A DNA stretch of 10,757 nt from Geminicoccaceae bacterium. GTDB taxonomy: Bacteria; Pseudomonadota; Alphaproteobacteria; Geminicoccales; Geminicoccaceae. This document shows, piece by piece, positions 5,726-10,757 of the stretch; position 1 is the stretch's first letter; each line of letters begins with the position of its first letter. The notes below the pieces were generated by a model that had not been told where the DNA came from, searched no databases, and saw nothing but the letters and a program-made list of their open reading frames with translations. Where the stretch lies: positions 1 to 10,757 of the forward strand of contig JAPJRA010000066.1 in the NCBI GenBank assembly GCA_030824835.1, in the 5' to 3' direction. Position numbers and translations under genes: made by a program.

Positions 5726-6556
5726 ATGGCGGTAGCGGACGCGGAGCGCAGTGCCGGCATGCCGATGGCCGCGACACCAGCCCCCGTCATTGATGTCCGC
5801 GGCGTGACGCTCACCTTCGCCACCGCCGACGGCCCAGTCTACGCGCTGGCCGATATCGACCTGGCGATCGCAGGCGGCGAGTTCGTCTCGCTGATCGGGC
5901 CGTCAGGCTGCGGGAAAACCACGCTGCTGCGCGTCATCGCCGATCTCGAGCAGCCGACCAACGGCCTGATCCGCGTCAACGGCGTCAGCCCCCAGGCGGC
6001 ACGGCGGGAGCGCCAGTACGGCTACGTGTTCCAAGCCCCGGCGCTGTTTCCCTGGCGCACGGTGGAGCGTAACGTGACGCTGCCGCTCGAGGTGATGGGA
6101 GTGCCGGCGGCCGAGCGACGGCGACGGGCCGCGCACTGGCTGGAGATGGTCAACCTGCAGGGCTTTGCCAAGAAGCACCCCTGGCAGCTTTCCGGCGGCA
6201 TGCAGCAGCGAGCCTCCATCGCCCGGGCCCTCTCCTTCGACCCCCAGCTGCTACTGATGGACGAGCCGTTCGGCGCGCTCGACGAGATCGTCCGCGACAA
6301 GCTGAACCTGCAGCTGCTGCGGCTGTGGGCGGAGACCAGGAAGACGGTGGTGTTCGTCACCCATTCCATTCCCGAGGCGGTGTTCCTGTCGACCCGCATC
6401 GTCGTCATGTCGCCCCGTCCCGGCCGGATCATCGATGTGATCGACGTCGACCTCCCGGCCGACCGGCCGCTCGACGTCCGCGAGACGCCCGGGTTCCTGG
6501 CCATCGCCCAGCGTGTCCGCGACGGGCTGCGCGCCGGCCATTCCTATGACGACTGA
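5726..6556 (+). CDS. NitT/TauT-type ABC transporter ATP-binding protein
   Basis: This 276-residue cytoplasmic ATPase energises the importer encoded downstream. The motifs are complete: Walker A GPSGCGKT (58-65), Q-loop glutamine Q103, signature LSGGM (155-159), Walker B LLLMDE (175-180), D-loop GALD (183-186) and switch histidine H213 in VTHSIPEA. The sequence ALFPWRTVERNV and the tail MSPRPGRIIDVIDVDLP are typical of the NitT/TauT/SsuB/ThiZ group, which serves nitrate, sulfonates and pyrimidine-type substrates. The start at 5726 has TGAGG about ten bases upstream. ATG 5721 is out of frame, and ATGs at 5759 and 5765 are weaker in-frame options, since the first 18 residues are not conserved-looking. 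It overlaps the next gene by 11 bases, so it leads a tightly packed operon. Function as an importer ATPase is secure; the substrate comes only from the binding protein. Confidence 0.95.
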   Translation: MAVADAERSAGMPMAATPAPVIDVRGVTLTFATADGPVYALADIDLAIAGGEFVSLIGPSGCGKTTLLRVIADLEQPTNGLIRVNGVSPQAARRERQYGYVFQAPALFPWRTVERNVTLPLEVMGVPAAERRRRAAHWLEMVNLQGFAKKHPWQLSGGMQQRASIARALSFDPQLLLMDEPFGALDEIVRDKLNLQLLRLWAETRKTVVFVTHSIPEAVFLSTRIVVMSPRPGRIIDVIDVDLPADRPLDVRETPGFLAIAQRVRDGLRAGHSYDD

Positions 6557-7463
6557 GGTGCTGCCACGGCGTCGGGCGACGGCACGCCGGCCAAGGCTGC
6601 TGGCCGGGCACGCCGGTCCGGTCGGCGTCGTCGTTCTGGCGCTCCTGATCCTCTGGTACGTGGCCGCCGCCTGGATGAACGCGCCCTTCGCGCGTCAGAT
6701 CGCACCTGATCCCGCCGCGATGAGCATGGGCGATCTCCTGGCCGCGACGATGACGCTGGAGCGGCCATTGCTGCCGGCGCCACATCAGGTGGCGGCAGAG
6801 CTCTACCGGACGGTGCTGGCCACCCCGGTCAACTCCAGGCGCAGCCTCGTCTACCATGCCTGGGTGACGCTGGCCTCGACGCTGCTGGGCTTTGCCATCG
6901 GCACCGCTGTCGGCATCGGGTTGGCCGTGCTGATCGTCCACGCCCGGGCCCTGCAGAAGAGCCTGCTGCCCTGGATCATCGCCTCGCAGACGATCCCGAT
7001 CCTGGCCATCGCGCCCATCGTCATCGTGGTGCTGGGCTCGATCGGCCTCAAGGGCGTCGTGCCGAAGGCGCTGATCTCCGCGTATTTGTGCTTCTTCCCG
7101 GTGACGATCGGGCTGGTGAAGGGCCTGACCTCGCCCGAGCCGATGCAGCTCGACCTGATGCGCACCTACCACGCGAGCGGCTGGCAGACCTTCTGGAAGC
7201 TGCGCTGGCCGGCTTCGGTGCCGTTCCTGTGTGCGGGCCTCAAGGTCGCGATCGCGATCAGCCTCGTCGGCGCCATCGTGGCCGAGCTGCCTACGGGCGC
7301 CCAGGCTGGACTTGGCGCCCGGCTGCTGACCGGCTCCTATTACGGCCAGACCGTGCAGATCTGGGCGGCTTTGTTCGCCGCTGCCATTGTCGCCTCGGCG
7401 CTGGTGGCGCTGACTGGGTTTGCCGAGCGGCTGACCCTGCGCGCGATGGGGCTGCGCCGTTGA
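6546..7463 (+). CDS. ABC transporter permease (NitT/TauT type), first subunit
   Basis: This 305-residue inner-membrane permease of the binding-protein-dependent transport family probably forms half of a heterodimeric channel. One helix at about 23-43 follows a basic N-terminus. A long periplasmic stretch (44-100) comes next, then the transport core from about 104, with roughly five helices. The ATPase-coupling EAA-like loop is at about 197-232 (EPMQLDLMRTYHASGWQTFWKLRWPASVP, key residues G212 and P222). The start ATG 6546 overlaps the end of the ATPase gene by 11 bases, and the frame is open further up but without family residues. The permease ends at 7463, and the next permease begins just after. 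The two permeases are only distantly alike outside the core, as in HMP/pyrimidine-type importers with two different subunits. Confidence 0.92.
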   Translation: MTTEVLPRRRATARRPRLLAGHAGPVGVVVLALLILWYVAAAWMNAPFARQIAPDPAAMSMGDLLAATMTLERPLLPAPHQVAAELYRTVLATPVNSRRSLVYHAWVTLASTLLGFAIGTAVGIGLAVLIVHARALQKSLLPWIIASQTIPILAIAPIVIVVLGSIGLKGVVPKALISAYLCFFPVTIGLVKGLTSPEPMQLDLMRTYHASGWQTFWKLRWPASVPFLCAGLKVAIAISLVGAIVAELPTGAQAGLGARLLTGSYYGQTVQIWAALFAAAIVASALVALTGFAERLTLRAMGLRR

Positions 7464-7492
7464 GCGCGGGCAGTCTCGCCACCCCCCGGGCC

Positions 7493-8611
7493 ATGATTGT
7501 CCTCAGCCGGCCACGCATGGCCCTTTGGATCCTGGCCGGGTTCCTCGTGGCGCTGAGCATCGCCTTTCCGCTGAGCGGCGGCGATCGGGAGTTCCCCCTG
7601 CCGCCGCTGGTCTTGGCCGCCGCATTCCTCGCGATCGGCGCCACCGGCAGCCTGGATCTGCGGCGGATCGGCCTCCTGGCGGCACTGGTGGTCCTGGGTG
7701 CGGCCGTGGCGCTGGAGATCGTCCATCGACCGGCCGAGGCCGGGGCGGCCGCCATGGGCTTCTGGCTGCTGGTCCTGGGCCTGTGGCTCGCCGCTTGGCT
7801 CACCATCGACGCGCTGGCCGGGATCGAGCTCCTCGGCCGCTGGCCCCAGCGCCTGCTCGACCTCGCGGTCGCGGTGGCCTTCGGCGCCGTCCTGCTGTTC
7901 CTGTGGGAGGTGGCGACGGTGGGCTTCGGCGTGCCGGCCGTGCTGATGCCCAGCCCGTCCGCGATCGGCGCTCGCATCGCGGCCTCGCTACCGACCCTCT
8001 GGGCCGACTTCGCGCAGACCTTCCTCAAGGCAGTGCTCGCCGGCTGGCTGCTCGGCTGCGGCGCCGGCTTCCTGGTGGCGATCCTGGCCGACGCCGTGCC
8101 GTTCCTGCGCCGTGGCCTGCTGCCGCTGGGCAATTTCGTGGCGGCCCTGCCCATCATCGGCATCGCCCCCATCATGGTGATGTGGTTCGGCTTCGACTGG
8201 CAGTCCAAAGCCGCCGTGGTCGTCGTGATGACCTTCTTCCCGATGCTGGTGAACACCGGGGCCGGGCTCGGCGCCGCCGGCGCGCTCGAACTCGACCTGA
8301 TGCGCTCCTACGGTGCCGGCTGGGCCACCACGCTGCTCAGGCTGCGGCTGCCGGCGGCGATGCCGTTCATCTTCAACGCGCTCAAGATCAACTCCACCCT
8401 GGCGCTGATCGGCGCCATCGTCGCCGAGTTCTTCGGCACCCCCACCGTGGGCATGGGCTTTCGCATCTCGACCGAGGTCGGCCGGATGAGCCTGGACATG
8501 GTGTGGGCCGAGATCCTGGTGGCAGCCGTGGCGGGCTCGGCCTCCTACGCCCTGCTGGCGCTGCTGGAGCGTCTCGTCACCTTCTGGCATCCTTCCTACC
8601 GTCGGCCATGA
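7493..8611 (+). CDS. ABC transporter permease (NitT/TauT type), second subunit with N-terminal extension
   Basis: This is a 372-residue second permease. The core from about residue 150 is typical: MPSPSAIGARI, a series of helices including NFVAALPIIGIAPIMVMWFGFDWQSK, the EAA-like coupling loop at about 265-300 (ALELDLMRSYGAGWATTLLRLRLPAAMPF), and a final AEFFGTPTVGMGF. Ahead of it lie about five more hydrophobic segments (roughly 8-27, 36-52, 58-76, 86-107, 119-142); one of these replaces the usual single N-terminal helix, so about four are extra compared with the ~260-residue standard. Start choice is uncertain. ATG 7493 has no clear ribosome binding site. TTG 7460 overlaps the stop of permease 1 (TTGA) and would suit coupled translation. 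ATG 7520 is a shorter option. It is followed after 32 bases by the binding-protein gene. The role as partner of permease 1 is well supported by position. Confidence 0.9.
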   Translation: MIVLSRPRMALWILAGFLVALSIAFPLSGGDREFPLPPLVLAAAFLAIGATGSLDLRRIGLLAALVVLGAAVALEIVHRPAEAGAAAMGFWLLVLGLWLAAWLTIDALAGIELLGRWPQRLLDLAVAVAFGAVLLFLWEVATVGFGVPAVLMPSPSAIGARIAASLPTLWADFAQTFLKAVLAGWLLGCGAGFLVAILADAVPFLRRGLLPLGNFVAALPIIGIAPIMVMWFGFDWQSKAAVVVVMTFFPMLVNTGAGLGAAGALELDLMRSYGAGWATTLLRLRLPAAMPFIFNALKINSTLALIGAIVAEFFGTPTVGMGFRISTEVGRMSLDMVWAEILVAAVAGSASYALLALLERLVTFWHPSYRRP

Positions 8612-8643
8612 ACCCATGCACCCGGAAGAATAAGGTACGGACC

Positions 8644-9630
8644 ATGCGCAACACGCTCCTGACAGCCGCGGCCCTGGCCGTGCTCGCCACCGGCGCGGCC
8701 GAGGCCGCCGACAAGGTGACCCTGCAGCTGAAATGGGTCACCCAGGCCCAGTTCGGCGGCTACTACGTGGCCAAGGATCAGGGCTTCTACGACGAGGCCG
8801 GGCTCGACGTGACGATCAACCCCGGCGGCCCCGACATCGCCCCGCCGCAGGTGATCGCCGGCGGTGGGGCCGATGTCATCGTCGACTGGATGCCCTCGGC
8901 CCTGGCCAGCCGCGAGAAGGGCGTGCCGCTGGTCAACATCGCCCAGCCGTTCAAGCGCTCGGGCATGATGCTGACCTGCCGCAAGGACACGGGGATCACG
9001 ACGCCCGCCGACTTCAAGGGCAAGACGCTGGGCGTCTGGTTCTACGGCAACGAGTACCCGTTCCTGTCCTGGATGGCCAAGCTCGGCATCCCGACCGACG
9101 GCTCGGCGCAAGGGGTCAAGGTGCTCAAGCAGGGTTTCAACGTCGACCCGCTGCTGCAGAAGCAGGCCGACTGCATCTCGACCATGACCTACAACGAGTA
9201 CTGGCAGGTGCTGGACGCCGGCATCAAGCCCGAGGACCTGGTCGTGTTCAAGTACGAGGACCAGGGCGTGGCCACGCTCGAGGACGGGCTCTACGTGCTG
9301 GAGGGCAAGCTCAAGGACCCGGCCTTCGTCGATGTCATGGCCCGCTTCGTCACCGCCAGCATGAAAGGTTGGGAGTGGGCCCGGGAGCACCCGCAGGAGG
9401 CGGCTGCGATCGTGCTCGAGAACGACACCACCGGGGCCCAGACAGAAGAGCACCAGGTGCGGATGATGGGCGAGATCAACAAGCTGACCGCGGGCACCGA
9501 CGGCAAGCTCGCCGAGGCCGACTACCAGCGCACGGTCAAGACCCTGCTCGGCGGCGGCTCCGACCCGGTCATCACCAAGGAGCCGACCGGTGCCTGGACC
9601 CATGCCGTGACCGACGCCGCCCACCTCTAA
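8644..9630 (+). CDS. NMT1/THI5-like ABC transporter substrate-binding protein
   Basis: This 328-residue periplasmic binding protein belongs to the NMT1/THI5 family, whose members deliver thiamine-pyrimidine precursors and related small ring compounds to NitT/TauT-type importers. A signal peptide covers about residues 1-21 (MRNTLLTAAALAVLATGAAEA). The mature part has LQLKWVTQAQFGGYYVAKDQGFYDEAGLDV, GGADVIVDWMPSALA, LGVWFYGNEYPF, MTYNEYWQVLDAG and DQGVATLEDGLYV. Aromatic residues W31, W82, W132, F133, Y138, Y186 or W187 are candidates for stacking on a flat ligand. C112 and C177 could form a disulfide. ATG 8644 has AAGG at 8632-8635, eight bases upstream; the frame is open far upstream, but that is a shadow of the permease gene. 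The protein closely resembles a form widespread in alphaproteobacteria. The exact ligand (HMP-like, another pyrimidine, or other) cannot be read from sequence. Confidence 0.94.
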   Translation: MRNTLLTAAALAVLATGAAEAADKVTLQLKWVTQAQFGGYYVAKDQGFYDEAGLDVTINPGGPDIAPPQVIAGGGADVIVDWMPSALASREKGVPLVNIAQPFKRSGMMLTCRKDTGITTPADFKGKTLGVWFYGNEYPFLSWMAKLGIPTDGSAQGVKVLKQGFNVDPLLQKQADCISTMTYNEYWQVLDAGIKPEDLVVFKYEDQGVATLEDGLYVLEGKLKDPAFVDVMARFVTASMKGWEWAREHPQEAAAIVLENDTTGAQTEEHQVRMMGEINKLTAGTDGKLAEADYQRTVKTLLGGGSDPVITKEPTGAWTHAVTDAAHL

Positions 9631-9658
9631 CGGCGTCGACGAGGCAGGGGAGCCGCGC

Positions 9659-10657
9659 ATGCGGCGGACGATCCTGGCGGCGGCCCTGCTGGCCGCGATC
9701 GGTGGTGGCGCCGCTCAGGCCCACCACCAGCAGCTCACCCTGGCGCTGGGCGGGCCGCTGCAGGCCCGCTTTGCCGGCTACTTCGTGGCCGACTACCAGG
9801 GCTTCTACGACGAGGGCGAGGTCGCGGTGCGGATCGAGCCCGGAGGTGGCGCCCAGGCGCTCGCCGACGGCCGGGCCGATATCGTCGTGGCGACGCTGCC
9901 CGAGGCCCTGGCCGCGCGCGCAGGGTATCGCCCTGGTCAATATCGGGCAGATCTTCGAGCGCTCGGGCGCCGGCCTGACCTGCCGCAAGGACGCCGGCAT
10001 CACGAGCCCGCACGATCTCGCCGGCAGGACGGTGGGCCTCCGGCCGGACGGCGACCCCTATCCTCTGCGTGCCTGGCTGAAGCAACTCGGCCTCGCGACC
10101 GACGGCTCGGCCCGGGGAGTCGTCCTGCTCGACCAGGGCCGGGGCGTGGACCTGCTGCTGCAGCGGCGGGCGGGCTGCATCTCGACCGAGACTTCGAGCA
10201 GCAGCTGGAGCTCGAGGATGCCGGGCTGCAGGCCGCCGACCTCACCGTCTTCAGCTACGAGGAGGAAGGGGTGGCGACCCTGGCCGACGGGCTCTACGTG
10301 CTGGCGGGGGAGCTTGAGGATCCGGACCGTGTGCAGAGCCTGGGCGCCTTTCTGCACCACAGCATGCGGGGCTGGCTCTGGGCTCGCCGGAACCCGGTGG
10401 AGGCGGCCCGGATCGTGCTCGAGCACGACAGCGGCCACCGGCTGAGCGAGAGGCGGCAGGTGCGGGTGATGGCGGCGGTCAACCGGCTGACCGCCGGCGG
10501 CACGGGCGCGCTCTCCCGCGCCGCCTTCGCCCGTACCGTCGGGGTGATGGAGGCTGCCGGCGCCACGGGGCTGGCCGCGGCAGCCGAAGGTGGCTGGAGC
10601 GACGAGGTGGTGGCTGCGGCTGGTCTGGGCACGCTGGCACCGTCGCCCGCACCGTAG
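9659..10657 (+). pseudogene. Tandem paralogous NMT1/THI5-like binding protein with two compensating frameshifts
   Basis: The open frame gives 332 residues: a signal peptide (MRRTILAAALLAAIGGGAAQA) and a start similar to the upstream binding protein (ARFAGYFVADYQGFYDEGEVAV, ADIVVATLPEALAAR). From about 9917 to 10190 the homologous protein continues in a different frame (QGIALVNIGQIFERSG, LTCRKDAGITSPHDLAGRTVGL, RRAGCISTE). It then returns to the first frame (FEQQLELEDAGLQAADLTVFSYEEEGVATLADGLYVL) through to the stop. The alignment fits loss of two bases in the CG-repeat near 9912-9921 and of one base near 10188-10191, which together restore frame. As read, about 90 central residues are out-of-frame Arg/Pro/Gly-rich sequence, so no folded binding protein is expected. 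The gene keeps a strong ribosome binding site (AGGGGAG at 9646-9652). Sequencing error is possible. Even when repaired, most pocket aromatics of its neighbour are missing, so its ligand would differ. Confidence 0.8.
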
Positions 10658-10702
10658 TGGCGCTGGGTCTCGGGCATGGGCGGCAGTGTTGGTGTTGTGG
10701 TG

Positions 10703-10757
<55 letters not shown>

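Noticed and set aside
7291..8256. 321-residue - strand frame across the permease genes
   Set aside because: It is antisense to clear permease genes, with low-complexity Arg/Ser/Ala composition and no motif.
8733..10445. 570-residue + frame crossing both binding-protein genes
   Set aside because: Most is an out-of-frame shadow; only about 9917-10190 carries true homology, and that belongs to the frameshifted second binding protein.

Overview
The window is high-GC DNA from what looks like an alphaproteobacterium, probably of the Rhodospirillales/Azospirillales kind. That placement rests on codon bias, on the protein families present, and on an initiator tRNA fragment with an alphaproteobacterial-type anticodon stem. 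It is inference only. No mobile element, CRISPR array or phage gene is visible.

Region 1 (1-1751, + strand). The window opens in a broken diacylglycerol-kinase-family lipid kinase gene. A likely N-terminal start in one frame runs straight into the C-terminal ~105 residues in another frame. A class III metallophosphoesterase follows, overlapping it by one base. After a 118-base gap comes a small two-helix DUF485 membrane protein that lacks the acetate/solute permease it usually accompanies.

Region 2 (1771-3266). A PHB-depolymerase-family esterase lies on the - strand, convergent with the DUF485 gene. Upstream of it is a 365-base intergenic region, noticeably more AT-rich than its surroundings. 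This region holds the divergent promoters of the esterase and of the next gene, plus several small palindromes, one resembling a DtxR/MntR-type operator core.

Region 3 (3267-5518). An Nramp-type manganese/divalent metal importer (mntH, +) and a cation diffusion facilitator efflux protein (-) face each other tail to tail with only 8 bases between them. One hairpin covers both stop codons. Together they suggest a divalent-metal homeostasis locus with import and export opposed.

Region 4 (5726-10657, + strand). A NitT/TauT-type ABC importer operon is arranged as ATPase, permease 1, permease 2 (with about five extra N-terminal helices), an NMT1/THI5-like substrate-binding protein, and a second tandem paralogous binding protein. 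The last gene carries two indels (apparently -2 and -1). They cancel, so its reading frame stays open while the central ~90 residues are scrambled. The second protein has also lost most of the aromatic residues that probably line the ligand pocket of its neighbour. The likely ligand class is a pyrimidine or thiamine-precursor-like molecule, by family only.

Region 5 (10704-10757, - strand). The 3' two-thirds of an initiator tRNA-fMet(CAU), with an encoded CCA, is cut by the window edge.

Nothing here is clearly a wholly new system. The most notable items are the tandem binding-protein pair with compensating frameshifts, the internally deleted lipid kinase, the shared hairpin between opposed metal transporters, the candidate metal-regulator sites upstream of mntH, and the orphan DUF485 gene.
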